NCBI RefSeq assembly: GCF_902809835.1
Contig: NZ_CADDWM010000007.1
Span: forward strand, 81,198-145,197
Direction of reading: 5' to 3'
Length of the DNA stretch: 64,000 nt
Origin: Agromyces sp. Marseille-P2726
Lineage (GTDB): Bacteria > Actinomycetota > Actinomycetes > Actinomycetales > Microbacteriaceae
Shown here: piece by piece, positions 17,695 to 26,274 of the stretch
How the letters are laid out: each line of letters starts with the position of its first letter
Position numbering within the stretch: position 1 is the first letter of the stretch
The notes under the pieces: generated by a model
The model's database searches: none
The model's input: only the letters and a program-made list of their open reading frames with translations
Told to the model about the DNA's origin: nothing
Position numbers and translations under genes: made by a program

Positions 17695-19745
17695 GCGGCG
17701 GCTCGCTCGGCCCTGCTGTGTGCCCGTGCGAGGTAGCGCGCCTCCACGCGCACCGGGCCCAGGCGGTACAACGCCGCCCGCTTGCGCGCCGCATGCCCGC
17801 GTTCGCCCGGCAGCACGACCGATCGGAGCATGGCGCCGACCCATTGGCCGAGGCGCGCCCATTGCCAGCCGAGACTGCCGTAGTGTTTGCGCAGGTACCG
17901 CTCCTGCGACGCGTGGAAGTGGACCTCCCGCCGTCTCGGGTCGCCGCCGGTGCCAGCGCCGACGTGCGCCGCCGTGACCTCCGGCACGGCGGCGTGCCGC
18001 CATCCCAGCCGGTGAGCGCGGTACGCCCAGTCAGCCTCCTCGGCGTAGAGGAAGAATCGCTCGTCGAACCCGCCGACCTGGTCGAGTGCCTCTGCGCGCA
18101 GCAACAGCACCGAGCCGATCGCGTAGGTCGGGTCACGCCGCAGGCGCGCCAAGCCGATCGCCTCGAGCCATGTCCCGCTCGGCGACGGTAGCCACCAGTC
18201 CACGCGGGCAGGCGTGCCGTCGTCGTCGACCTGAGCCGGGCCGACACTTGCGAGGTCGGCGTCAGCGCGCAAAGCGCCGTGCAACCGCGCGACGTTGTGG
18301 GCGGAAATGACCGCGTCGGGGTTGAGCAGCAGCACGTCGGCATCCGGCGCGAGCCGATCGCTCAGCCCGACGTTCACGCCCGCCGCGAATCCGCCGTTGC
18401 GGCCGGGATCGAGGTAGCGCACACCGAGATCGTCGCAGATCGCGGCGATCTCGCGCATCGACGAGTTGTCCACGACGGTGACCGGCAGCTCGGCGATGGG
18501 CTCGAGCGCGCGGCGCAGCAGTTCGGGTGCGCCGTAGGCGACGACGACGACCTCGACGGGCGGTGCGGATGCCTCGTGACCGCTGGCGTCGCGGTGGGAT
18601 GCCTCGTGCCGCACCGATCGGTACAGGCTGAGGTAGCCCAGTGCGACCGCGCTCCACGTGCACTCGGCGGCCCGGGCGAAGCCGCTGGCCAGGAGCTCCG
18701 TCGACCTCGCGCCGCCGGCGCCGGCCTCGACGAGCGCGTCGCTGAGGGCACCCGCGTCGCCCGCTCCGACCACGAGGCCCGCGCCACCGACCACGTCGGG
18801 CAGCGCGCCTGCGTCGCTCGAGACGACCGGCACGCCGCAGGCCATCGCCTCGACCGCCACTCGCCCGAACTGCTCCGTCCACGAGGGGGTCGGGAGCGAT
18901 GGCACGGCGAGCACGTCGAGGCTGCGGTAGAAGGCGACCACTTCGGCCGGATCGATCGGGCCCGCCGTCTCCACGCGGTCGCCGATTCCCGCCTCCCTGG
19001 CGCCGCGGACGAGTTCGCCGGCGAGCGGTCCGGAACCGCCGATCCTCAGGTGAAGGCGCGGGTCGCGTGCGACGGCGTCGAGCAGCACGAGAACGCCCTT
19101 CTCGGGCACGAGCCGCCCGAGGAAGCCGACGACGATCCGGTCGAGGCCTCGAGACGCGTCGCTTCGCGTCGCTCCTCGACCGCCGGGGTTCAGTGCGGCC
19201 GCGGCATCCGTGGGCCTGAACCGCTGTTCGTCGATGCCGAGTGGAATGACGCGTGCGCGACCCGCGAAGCCCTTCTCCTCGGCGATTCGGGCAGCTTCGG
19301 CGTTGCAGGACGAGATGCCGGATGCCGCGGACAGCGCCCACCGTTCGAACCATCGGAACGGCACGGGGTAGCGCTTGCGCAGGTTCTGCGCGGTGTACAG
19401 AACGACCGGCGTGCGGCGCGAACGGCGTCGGAGGGCTCGCAGGAGCAGCAGCTCGGCCGTCGCGAGCGCGAACGGCTCTTCGTGGACGTCGATCACATCC
19501 CACTCCTCACCGAGGGCGCGCCAGATGGGTCGCGGGTCGTAGAGGAAGAGCGCCGGGTGGCGCCCGATCGTCGCGACACCGTGCACGCGTTCGCCTGGCA
19601 GGGGTCGGAGGCTGACCGGAGCGCCGCCGGCATGCCACCGTCTCGCGCTCAGGAGCGACACGTCGACGCCGAGGCTCGTGAGCGCGCGTTCGCGACCGCG
19701 CCACTCGTGGACGACGGCGCTGTGCGAGACGCGAAGTACGCGCAA
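17691..19745 (-). CDS. Bifunctional glycosyltransferase, GT4-GT2 fusion
   Basis: The 684-residue protein has a GT4 N-terminal part (MRVLRVSHSAVVHEWRGRE, HEEPFALATAE, VIPLGIDEQRF, then EQFGRVAVEAMACGVPVV near residue 305). A GT2 (GT-A fold) domain follows from about residue 398 with VEVVVVAYGAPELLRRALE, LLLNPDAVI as the metal-binding region, and GGFDERFFLYAEEADWAYR as in rhamnosyltransferases. The start is TTG 19745, six bases after AGGGGG. A REP-like palindrome (19138-19182) lies in frame in the linker between the two halves of the GT4 domain. It is the first gene of the four-gene ATGA-overlap operon and is divergent from the phosphatase gene. Two successive sugar additions are inferred. Confidence 0.83.
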   Translation of the reverse strand: MRVLRVSHSAVVHEWRGRERALTSLGVDVSLLSARRWHAGGAPVSLRPLPGERVHGVATIGRHPALFLYDPRPIWRALGEEWDVIDVHEEPFALATAELLLLRALRRRSRRTPVVLYTAQNLRKRYPVPFRWFERWALSAASGISSCNAEAARIAEEKGFAGRARVIPLGIDEQRFRPTDAAAALNPGGRGATRSDASRGLDRIVVGFLGRLVPEKGVLVLLDAVARDPRLHLRIGGSGPLAGELVRGAREAGIGDRVETAGPIDPAEVVAFYRSLDVLAVPSLPTPSWTEQFGRVAVEAMACGVPVVSSDAGALPDVVGGAGLVVGAGDAGALSDALVEAGAGGARSTELLASGFARAAECTWSAVALGYLSLYRSVRHEASHRDASGHEASAPPVEVVVVAYGAPELLRRALEPIAELPVTVVDNSSMREIAAICDDLGVRYLDPGRNGGFAAGVNVGLSDRLAPDADVLLLNPDAVISAHNVARLHGALRADADLASVGPAQVDDDGTPARVDWWLPSPSGTWLEAIGLARLRRDPTYAIGSVLLLRAEALDQVGGFDERFFLYAEEADWAYRAHRLGWRHAAVPEVTAAHVGAGTGGDPRRREVHFHASQERYLRKHYGSLGWQWARLGQWVGAMLRSVVLPGERGHAARKRAALYRLGPVRVEARYLARAHSRAERAAA
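19138..19182. repeat. REP-like palindrome inside the GT4-GT2 coding sequence
   Basis: CGGTCGAGG (19138-19146) and its exact reverse complement CCTCGACCG (19174-19182) flank CTCGAGACGCG and a TCGCTTCGCG core. The same words (TCGAGG, CTCGAGAC, CCTCGAC) build the intergenic palindrome at 41119-41213. Here it is translated as a Gly/Arg/Ser-rich linker between the N- and C-lobes of the glycosyltransferase and keeps the frame. Confidence 0.6.
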
Positions 19746-19827
19746 GCGGACCCCCTACATAGACTCCTCTGGAAACCCTAACTGCGCAGCGGGTCGGGTC
19801 TTGGCCTGGTCGGGGGAAGGAAGCGGG

Positions 19828-20532
19828 GTGGATTCGGAGTCATTCGAGGTGCTCGTGGTGTGCACCGGCAACATCAATCGGTCGGCGCTCGGCGGGGCCC
19901 TGCTGGAGAAGTGGGTCGAGTGGTACGCGCCGGCTCCGCTCGCCGAGCGCATCACCATCACCAGTGCGGGACTCGGTGCACCGGTGGGGCGTTCCATCGG
20001 TCGTCGTACACGCGCGATCATTGCGGCGCTCGGGGCCGAGGGGTCGGCTCATCGGGCGCGGCAGATCACGGAGGCGATGATCCGCGACGCCGACCTCGTG
20101 CTGGCCGCCGCGAGCAGTCAGCGCGACGACGTGCTCGGATTGGTGCCGTCAGCGCTGAGATCGACGTTCACCATTCGCGAGGCCGGACGCATCCTCAGTT
20201 CGCTTCCCGCCGATGGAGCCCCGGGCTCGGTCGCGGAGATCCGTGCACGCGTGGCCGCGGCATCCGCGAACCGGTCGACGGCCGGCCTCGGCGCACATGA
20301 CGACGACATCATCGATCCGCAGGGTCGGGACGAAGCGGCCTACCGCACCATGGTGCGCGAGGAGGTGCCGGCGCTCGCCCAGATCGCCGGTGCGCTCTTC
20401 GGCATGCCCGATGCCGAGATCGCCGCATATGCGGAGGCAGCCGCGGCTGCCGAGTTCTCGTTCGACGACGCCCCGGGCCGATCGGCGTCCGTCGCAGTTC
20501 GTGCGCGCCCCCGAGGGCGGCGGGAGGCGTGA
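19828..20532 (+). CDS. Low-molecular-weight protein tyrosine phosphatase
   Basis: The active-site loop CTGNINRS (C-x5-R) starts at residue 12 of a 234-residue protein, and a DPQGRD segment near residue 170 supplies the general-acid aspartate of the DP loop. Both are diagnostic of LMW-PTPs, which strip phosphate from BY-kinases such as the one at 4060. It is longer than the usual 150-170 residues because of an insertion before the DP loop and an alanine-rich tail. I chose GTG 19828 because it follows GGGGGAAGG and sits just before the first beta strand. The stop overlaps the next GT start by four bases (GTGA), so the two are coupled. Confidence 0.82.
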   Translation: MDSESFEVLVVCTGNINRSALGGALLEKWVEWYAPAPLAERITITSAGLGAPVGRSIGRRTRAIIAALGAEGSAHRARQITEAMIRDADLVLAAASSQRDDVLGLVPSALRSTFTIREAGRILSSLPADGAPGSVAEIRARVAAASANRSTAGLGAHDDDIIDPQGRDEAAYRTMVREEVPALAQIAGALFGMPDAEIAAYAEAAAAAEFSFDDAPGRSASVAVRARPRGRREA

Positions 20533-21746
20533 GCTCGCGGACGGATTCCGACCGTCCGTCGGCGGAGGCGCGGCCGCGGATCAGAGTTCTGCATCTGGAT
20601 CACACGGATGCCACGGGAGGCGCCGAGTTCGCTCTGCTGCGCATGCTGCAAGCCGACCCGGGTTGGGCTCCCTACCTCCTCCTGGCGCGAACCGAGCGCA
20701 CCGGATTCGGCGTGTACGACGCGCTTCCCGCACGCGTACCGCGGCGACGTTCGGGCGTCCGGCAACCCGCAGGAGTGAGTGCGGGCGGCGCGGTGATGGC
20801 GGTGTCGAGCGGGCTTCGGGTGATCGCACAGGCCGTCGCAACGCGGTGCTCGCGCGTGTTCCGGAGCGCTGACATCGTCGACGCGAACAGCGCGAGGGCC
20901 GCGGCGTACGGTGCCGTCGCCGCCCGCTGCTCGCGGAAGCCATTCGTCGTGCATGTGCGGGATCTGGTCGACATCGAGTCCCTCGGTCGTGCCGGTCACG
21001 CCCTGATGACCCGCGTGGTGCTGCCCCGGGCCGACGGCATCATCGCCAACTCGCGGGCGACACTGGAATCCGCCAGGGCCTACGTGCGACCGGACGCGCT
21101 CATCGAGGCCATCCCGAGCGCGTCCGGTCTCCGGCCCGGCGCCGCCACGGTCCCGCCGCCCGACCCGTCGGCACCGGTGCGCACCGTGGGAATGCTCGCT
21201 CGAATCGATCCGTGGAAGGGCCAGCACGTGCTCCTCGAGGCGTTCGCCCGGGTATACCGCGGAACGGACGTGCGCTTGCAGTTCGCGGGCGATGCCCCAT
21301 TCGGCCACGAGCAGCACCTCGACGACCTCCGCCGGCGGGTGCGCGAGCTGGGGGTTGCCGACCAGGTGGACTTCCTCGGTCACGTCGACGACATCGATGG
21401 CCTGCTTGCTCGGTGGGATGTCGCCGTGCACGCCTCGACGAGGGCCGAGCCGCTCGGGCAGAACGTGCTCCAGTACCTCGCGGCCGGACGGGCGACCGTC
21501 GCCGCCGACGAGGGCGGACCCGGCGAGTGGGTCACCAACGGCGTGAACGGACTGCTCGTACCGCCGCGGGACGTCCATGCGCTCGCGATGGCGCTACGTC
21601 GACTCGACGCGGACGCGGCGCTTCGCGCGCGACTCGCGGCCGCGGCATCCGTCACCCCTGGTCTGCTCGACGACGCAGCGGTGACGCGCGCCCACGAGAA
21701 GTTCTACGAGACGGTGCTTCGCTCGGCGTCGCGCTCGACGCCCTGA
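20529..21746 (+). CDS. Glycosyltransferase family 4
   Basis: The 405-residue protein has RVLHLDHTDATGGAEFALL at the N-terminus, VGMLARIDPWKGQHVLLEAF at the start of the donor domain and STRAEPLGQNVLQYLAAGR as donor-site motif. In the last motif the second glutamate of the usual E-x7-E pattern is replaced by Q, so catalytic details may differ from those of typical GT4 enzymes. The GTG start overlaps the phosphatase stop. The gene's last 43 bases overlap the convergent alpha/beta hydrolase gene, which marks the right border of the polysaccharide locus. Sugar specificity is unknown. Confidence 0.82.
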   Translation: MSSRTDSDRPSAEARPRIRVLHLDHTDATGGAEFALLRMLQADPGWAPYLLLARTERTGFGVYDALPARVPRRRSGVRQPAGVSAGGAVMAVSSGLRVIAQAVATRCSRVFRSADIVDANSARAAAYGAVAARCSRKPFVVHVRDLVDIESLGRAGHALMTRVVLPRADGIIANSRATLESARAYVRPDALIEAIPSASGLRPGAATVPPPDPSAPVRTVGMLARIDPWKGQHVLLEAFARVYRGTDVRLQFAGDAPFGHEQHLDDLRRRVRELGVADQVDFLGHVDDIDGLLARWDVAVHASTRAEPLGQNVLQYLAAGRATVAADEGGPGEWVTNGVNGLLVPPRDVHALAMALRRLDADAALRARLAAAASVTPGLLDDAAVTRAHEKFYETVLRSASRSTP

Positions 21747-22648
21747 GCCCGCACCACCCCGGCCGCATCGAGCCCGTCGAGCCCGCCGACCGCGAACGCG
21801 GTGACCGCGTCGAGTGTCGGATCGACGCCGAGCACACGGGAGTGCCCGGCGCCCTCGGTGAGCACGAGCCGCGACCGCTCGCCGTGCGCCGCGTGCAGCC
21901 GCAGCGATTCCGAGACGGCGACCTCGCGGTCGCCTCGGTCGTGCACTACGAGGAGCGGCATGCCCGCCGGGAGCGGATCGGCGACCGCGTCGAAGCGGCC
22001 GAAGAAGTCGGGCTCGTCTGGCAGCACACGGGCGGCGAACCGCCGGCCCAGGGCGTCGGCGCTCGCCGCGCTCATGCCGACCCGGGCCGCGAAGGAGTCG
22101 ACCAGGTGGCGTGCATCGGCCATGCCGGCGATCGTGATGACCCCACCCGTCGCCAGACCCTCCCGGGTGGCGGTGAGCACCGCGAGCGCCCCGAACGAGT
22201 GCCCGACGACGACCCGGAACATGCCGTGCCGCCGCTGCAACTCGTCGATCGCGGCGAGGTAGTCGCGGATGTCGGTATGCCGGCCGCTCGACGCCCCGTT
22301 GGCCGGCGCGTCGAAGGCGACCACACGGAACCCCTCGGCGGGGAGCTCGCGCACGATGGGTCCGAACTGCGAGGCCCGACCACGCCACCCATGGACGAGC
22401 AGCACGGTCTCGGGCCCGTGGCCCCAGGAGTAGGTGACGATCTCGCGCCCTCGCGCGGTCAGGCTGCTGCGCTCGGCGGTCTCGTGCACCGCGCGGTCGC
22501 CGGGTCGCACGGGCAGCGCGGGGCGCACCTGCCGGAACAGCGGGAGCGCGACCCGGCCCGCGAGCTCGGGTGAGACGCGGTCGGCGGCGCGGATGGCGGC
22601 GACCGAGGCCGAGGTGGCGGCGGTGTTCAGGTGGGTGGTGAGCTTCAC
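21704..22648 (-). CDS. Alpha/beta hydrolase
   Basis: The 314-residue protein carries LLVHGWRG (oxyanion region), the nucleophile elbow GHSFGA and a late GAGHSRVLG with the catalytic histidine, so the triad looks complete. About 70 residues precede the fold. The substrate is unknown; esters, lactones or lipids are all possible. The gene is divergent from a TetR regulator 95 bases away, with a strong palindromic operator between them, so induction by a small molecule that the enzyme may degrade is a reasonable inference. Its 3' end overlaps the convergent glycosyltransferase gene by 43 bases. Confidence 0.8.
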   Translation of the reverse strand: MKLTTHLNTAATSASVAAIRAADRVSPELAGRVALPLFRQVRPALPVRPGDRAVHETAERSSLTARGREIVTYSWGHGPETVLLVHGWRGRASQFGPIVRELPAEGFRVVAFDAPANGASSGRHTDIRDYLAAIDELQRRHGMFRVVVGHSFGALAVLTATREGLATGGVITIAGMADARHLVDSFAARVGMSAASADALGRRFAARVLPDEPDFFGRFDAVADPLPAGMPLLVVHDRGDREVAVSESLRLHAAHGERSRLVLTEGAGHSRVLGVDPTLDAVTAFAVGGLDGLDAAGVVRAQGVERDAERSTVS

Positions 22649-22692
22649 GGCGGTCTCCCTCGACGTCTCCCGGCGGCATCCGGGAAATGAAT

Positions 22693-22736
22693 ACGAACGG
22701 TCGTGCTTCGACTATACGACCGTTCGTGCGTAAAAT
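22693..22736. promoter_or_regulatory. TetR operator and promoter between divergent genes
   Basis: ACGAACGGTCGT (22693-22704) and its exact reverse complement (22716-22727) form 12-base arms around an 11-base spacer; each arm is itself nearly palindromic. On the + strand TTCGAC (22707-22712) and TAAAAT (22731-22736) form a promoter with an 18-base spacer, so the right arm sits between -35 and -10. Binding there would block transcription of the regulator and probably also of the divergent hydrolase. Confidence 0.7.
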
Positions 22737-22743
22737 GAAGAGC

Positions 22744-23403
22744 ATGGAGCACATCGATGGCCGACGGGCGCGTGGCGACGCCTCACGCCGAGTCGTGCTC
22801 GCAAGCGCAGTCGACCTGGCGTCGATCGACGGGCTCGACGGGCTCACGATCGGCCGGCTCGCGGCCGCCGCGAAGGTCAGCAAGAGCAACGTCGCCACGC
22901 TGTTCGGCACGAAGGAGCGGCTGCAGCTCGCCACGGTCGAGGCCGCCTCGCAGCGGTTCCGCGAGAGCGTGCTCGAGCCCGCGCGCGCGCAACCACGCGG
23001 CATCCGCCGCATCATCGCCCTGCTCGACCGCTGGATCGCCTATTCGCGTGATCGCGTGTTCGAGGGCGGATGCTTCTTCGCGTCCGCCGCGGTCGACCTC
23101 GATGCCAAGCCGGGTCCGGTCCGCGACGCGGTGGCGCAGGCGTTCGAGAGCTGGAGCAGCTACCTGCGTGTCTCCATCGGCTATGCCATCGAGCTCGGCG
23201 AGCTCGACGCCGAGACGGATGCCGCGCAGCTGGCGTTCGAGTTCACCGCCCTGCTCGACGGCGCGAACACCCGCTCGCTGCTCGGCGACACCAACGAGCC
23301 GTACGTTCTCGTGCGGCGTGCCCTCGCCTCGCGGTTGCTCGCGGTAGGCGCCGACGCCGATGTCGTGGATCCGTTCGCCGACGTCGACGACCTCGCGGCC
23401 TGA
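22744..23403 (+). CDS. TetR/AcrR family transcriptional regulator
   Basis: The 219-residue protein has an N-terminal helix-turn-helix (LTIGRLAAAAKVSKSNVATLFGTKERLQ, about residues 36-63) and a C-terminal ligand domain like the TetR_C_6 group (GGCFFASAAVDLDAKPGPVRD). It most likely represses itself and the divergent hydrolase through the palindrome at 22693-22727. ATG 22744 is preferred over ATG 22735 because it lies seven bases after the TAAAAT box, which predicts a leaderless mRNA starting at this codon. The ligand is unknown. The reading frame also stays open upstream to 22687, but that part overlaps the operator. Confidence 0.85.
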   Translation: MEHIDGRRARGDASRRVVLASAVDLASIDGLDGLTIGRLAAAAKVSKSNVATLFGTKERLQLATVEAASQRFRESVLEPARAQPRGIRRIIALLDRWIAYSRDRVFEGGCFFASAAVDLDAKPGPVRDAVAQAFESWSSYLRVSIGYAIELGELDAETDAAQLAFEFTALLDGANTRSLLGDTNEPYVLVRRALASRLLAVGADADVVDPFADVDDLAA

Positions 23404-23435
23404 GTCCCCCTGCGTCACCCCGAGCCCTCGGCGTT

Positions 23436-23505
23436 TGTAGGACGAACGGCGGAATGTAGGGCACACAGCAAGGTAGGCGTCCTACATTCCGGGCGATGTC
23501 CTACG
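23436..23505. repeat. Four-copy TGTAGGAC palindromic cluster between convergent genes
   Basis: Two direct copies of TGTAGGRC (23436-23443, 23455-23462) are followed by two inverted copies (GTCCTACA 23479-23486, GTCCTACG 23498-23505). The inner pair extends to an exact 11-base inverted repeat, CGGAATGTAGG (23450-23460) and CCTACATTCCG (23481-23491). The whole can fold into one long stem for both strands and may end transcription of the TetR gene and of the convergent VWA gene. No T-tract follows. Confidence 0.5.
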
Positions 23506-23528
23506 AACCGCGCTTGAGGTCGCGACGC

Positions 23529-25436
23529 TCAGAAGCTCGTCACGAGGTCGCCGAGCACGTCCTTGACCTTCGTCGGGTCGGTCGCGTCGTAGTAGTGCGC
23601 ACCCGTCGCGCTCGCGATCGCCTGCAGCGTGGCGACATCCGCGTCCGCCCCGTATGCGAGCGTGAACACGAGCACCGGGGTGTGATGGTGATGCGCGCTG
23701 ATGTTCGCCAGCATCTGGTTCGCGTCGACCGAGGGGGCGAAGGTCTCGTTCTTCCCGTCGCTGAGCAGCACGATCGCGTTGATGCGGTCGGGGTCGAAGG
23801 CGGCCGCCTGCTGGGCGACGAAGGCGTCGACGGCCGAGTACAACGGCGTGAACTCGATGGGCTTCAGCGCACCGAGGGCGCGCAGGAGCAGCGTGCGATT
23901 CGGGCCGATGTCGGCGACCTCGCCGACCATGCCGGGAGTGATGGGACCGGCGTCGATGTCGGAGAATGCCGCGAGGCCCACGTTGTCGCCAGCGGAGAAG
24001 TGCTCGAGGGCCTGCGTGATGGCGTCCTTCGCCGCCGCCAACTTGGTGTCACCGGTCGCGATCGGCTCGGCCATCGAACCCGAGACGTCGACGAGGAACA
24101 ACACCTGGGCGCGCTTGCGCACCTCGGGGAACGCCTGGTGCGCGGTGATGAGCACCTTCTGCCCGGGGAACTGGAGCGCGCCGTGGGGTGACGCGGTGAA
24201 CCGGCCGACCTGCTGCACGACGGGGCTCATCTCGTCGTTGAGGTCGCGATACCCGGCGTCGCGCACGATCTGCTGGCCCTGCTTGGTCACCGCGTAGCGC
24301 ACGAAGTCGTCACCGGCGGCCTTCTCGTCAGCATCGACCCATGGCCCGATGAGCACGGCGGCCGGGTTGTCGGCGGTGTAGAAGCCGTCGGTCGGGTAGA
24401 TCGGCACCAGCTGCTCGACCGGCGGCGTGCTCTGCACGCGAGACACGCCGTCGCGACTCGTGATGCCGCGGTTGTAGTCCCAGACCGACTTCTCGTCGAC
24501 GATGACCGCCGAGAGGAAGTCGGCGACCGACCCCGTCTCCTCCGCTTGGCGCGCGTGCCAGAGGAAGTGCTCGGGGGTCGCCATGTAGTGGCTCGTCGCG
24601 AGCTCGTGCTGCCGCACCTCCTCGGTGACCTCGTCGTCCTCGATCTGCTCGGCGGTGAGATCGGCGATCGAACCCGCGACCGAGCCGTACGAGGCCAGCA
24701 GCGCCGCCTCGCCCGAGCTCGCGATGAGCGGGCTCGTCTTGCCGAGCTTGAACGCGCCCAGCTCGGGGCGCCCGACGTCGGCCCAGGCCTCCTCGTCGTC
24801 GGCGACGGCGAAGACCTCGCTCCAGCTCGGCCGCTCGTCGATCCATCCGATCGCGTCGGCGAGCGAGTCGGGCATGGCGAGCACGATGTGGGATGCCCCG
24901 AGGCTCGTGCCCTGCTTCGGCACACTCGCACCGCCACCCGAGTAGCGGGCGACGTTGAGCCACGACGTCGCGTCGGGAATCCAGACGATCGGGCGCTCGT
25001 CTTCGGGTCGATCCTTGAAATTGGCTCCGGCGTCGGTCGCCGCGACCCCGGACTTCTCCGTCTGGGCCACCACGGTTACGCAGGAGCCCTCGACGTCGCG
25101 GGGTTGCGCGTTGTAGCCCTCCACGAGCTTGGCCACCATCTCGGCGTTCTCGAACGACGAGAGCACCCGCACGGTGGTGCACGGCTCGGCACCGGCCTCC
25201 GCGGCCGGCTCGTCGTCGGGGAAGACGATGGGCCCCGTGTCGGCCGCTTGCGTCGCGGCGGTGTCGGCACCGTCATCCCGGTTCGTCAGCATGGCTGCAG
25301 CGACCGCCCCGCCAGCCGCCAGCAGCAGCACGACCACGGCAGCGCCGGCACTCCAGACGACGCGTCGACGGCGCCGGCGGCCTTCCTGGCGGAGTTGGCT
25401 CCGGTCGCGACGTGACGGCGTGCCCCCGCTGCTCAC
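23529..25436 (-). CDS. Membrane-anchored solute-binding domain fused to a VWA domain
   Basis: The 635-residue protein has a basic start, one membrane segment (VVWSAGAAVVVLLLAAGGAVA, about residues 26-46), a periplasmic solute-binding-like region (about 85-400, SBP_bac_11 type) and a C-terminal von Willebrand A domain. The VWA domain shows a full metal site, DVSGS, near residue 447. Such SBP-VWA proteins are widespread in actinobacteria and are thought to act outside the membrane in metal-dependent binding; their real job is not established. GTG 25436 was chosen because GGAGG lies seven bases upstream. No transporter genes adjoin it, so a transport role is not supported by context. Confidence 0.75.
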   Translation of the reverse strand: MSSGGTPSRRDRSQLRQEGRRRRRRVVWSAGAAVVVLLLAAGGAVAAAMLTNRDDGADTAATQAADTGPIVFPDDEPAAEAGAEPCTTVRVLSSFENAEMVAKLVEGYNAQPRDVEGSCVTVVAQTEKSGVAATDAGANFKDRPEDERPIVWIPDATSWLNVARYSGGGASVPKQGTSLGASHIVLAMPDSLADAIGWIDERPSWSEVFAVADDEEAWADVGRPELGAFKLGKTSPLIASSGEAALLASYGSVAGSIADLTAEQIEDDEVTEEVRQHELATSHYMATPEHFLWHARQAEETGSVADFLSAVIVDEKSVWDYNRGITSRDGVSRVQSTPPVEQLVPIYPTDGFYTADNPAAVLIGPWVDADEKAAGDDFVRYAVTKQGQQIVRDAGYRDLNDEMSPVVQQVGRFTASPHGALQFPGQKVLITAHQAFPEVRKRAQVLFLVDVSGSMAEPIATGDTKLAAAKDAITQALEHFSAGDNVGLAAFSDIDAGPITPGMVGEVADIGPNRTLLLRALGALKPIEFTPLYSAVDAFVAQQAAAFDPDRINAIVLLSDGKNETFAPSVDANQMLANISAHHHHTPVLVFTLAYGADADVATLQAIASATGAHYYDATDPTKVKDVLGDLVTSF

Positions 25437-25622
25437 GCGCGGGCCTCCACGCGGCCGCGGCCGACTCGAGGCCGAGGGATCCTCCGTGCCGGGCGGGAGC
25501 GCTCCGCATCGAACATACGTCGTCCTCACATTGGGGGGAGGTGGGATCAAGGCTGAGCTTAGCTCCACGGCTCGGCACAGCCCAAGGCATCGGATGCCGC
25601 GGGCACGCCGATCGCGCCCGGT

Positions 25623-26177
25623 TCACGTCGTCGAGTTCAGCATGCCGATGAACACCGCGGTCCACCAGGCGATCTGCGACACGACGGCGCTCACGACGAA
25701 TCGCACGCGGATGCCACGCGGCAACGCCTGGAACCTCGCGTTCGGCGGGATGCGCGCGAGATCTCCGGTCCACCGGGTCAGCGCCACGCCGTTGAGCGCC
25801 ACGACGAGCACGGCGCCGAGCTTGACGGCGGTCGCAGGGCTGTCGAGGTGCGGTTGCAGCAGTGCGCCCGTGGCGAGCAGGACAGCCAGCCCTGCCCAGA
25901 CCGGCAGGATCATCGTCTGGTCGACCTGCCGCAGCTCCCGAACCGAGCTCCAGCCGGTCGCCCAGAGCAGTGCGTGCCACTCGATGGCCAGCGCCGCCCC
26001 CAGCCCGATCACGAGTCCGACCAGGTGCCCGAACAGCGCGAGCGTATGCAGCCATTCGGGCGGCGCGAGCAGCGTACCGATCCAGATGGATGCCGCCCAC
26101 GCGACCGTCACGGCCGCGTACGCGATGATCCGTCGCCGCTGTCGACGACGGCGCTTCTCGCTCAACGTGGACGTCAC
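25623..26177 (-). CDS. Four-helix integral membrane protein of unknown function
   Basis: The 184-residue protein has a basic N-terminus (KRRRRQRRR) and four or five hydrophobic segments, including IIAYAAVTVAWAASIWIG, HLVGLVIGLGAALAIEW and AVKLGAVLVVALNGVAL. The pattern of a His in the second helix and the lengths of the loops recall cytochrome-b-like or CopD-like small membrane proteins, but no haem ligands are certain. It begins with GTG 26177. I do not recognise a named family. The 186 bases between it and the VWA gene hold no gene. Shared transcription with the VWA gene is possible because both point the same way. Confidence 0.6.
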   Translation of the reverse strand: MTSTLSEKRRRRQRRRIIAYAAVTVAWAASIWIGTLLAPPEWLHTLALFGHLVGLVIGLGAALAIEWHALLWATGWSSVRELRQVDQTMILPVWAGLAVLLATGALLQPHLDSPATAVKLGAVLVVALNGVALTRWTGDLARIPPNARFQALPRGIRVRFVVSAVVSQIAWWTAVFIGMLNSTT

Positions 26178-26274
26178 GAGGTGATCGAGACCTCCCGCTC
26201 ATCGCGTGCGGCGGCGTGAACCGTGGCTCCCCCGCGTCCACACTATCCGAGCGGATGCCGCTTACAATCGCGCC

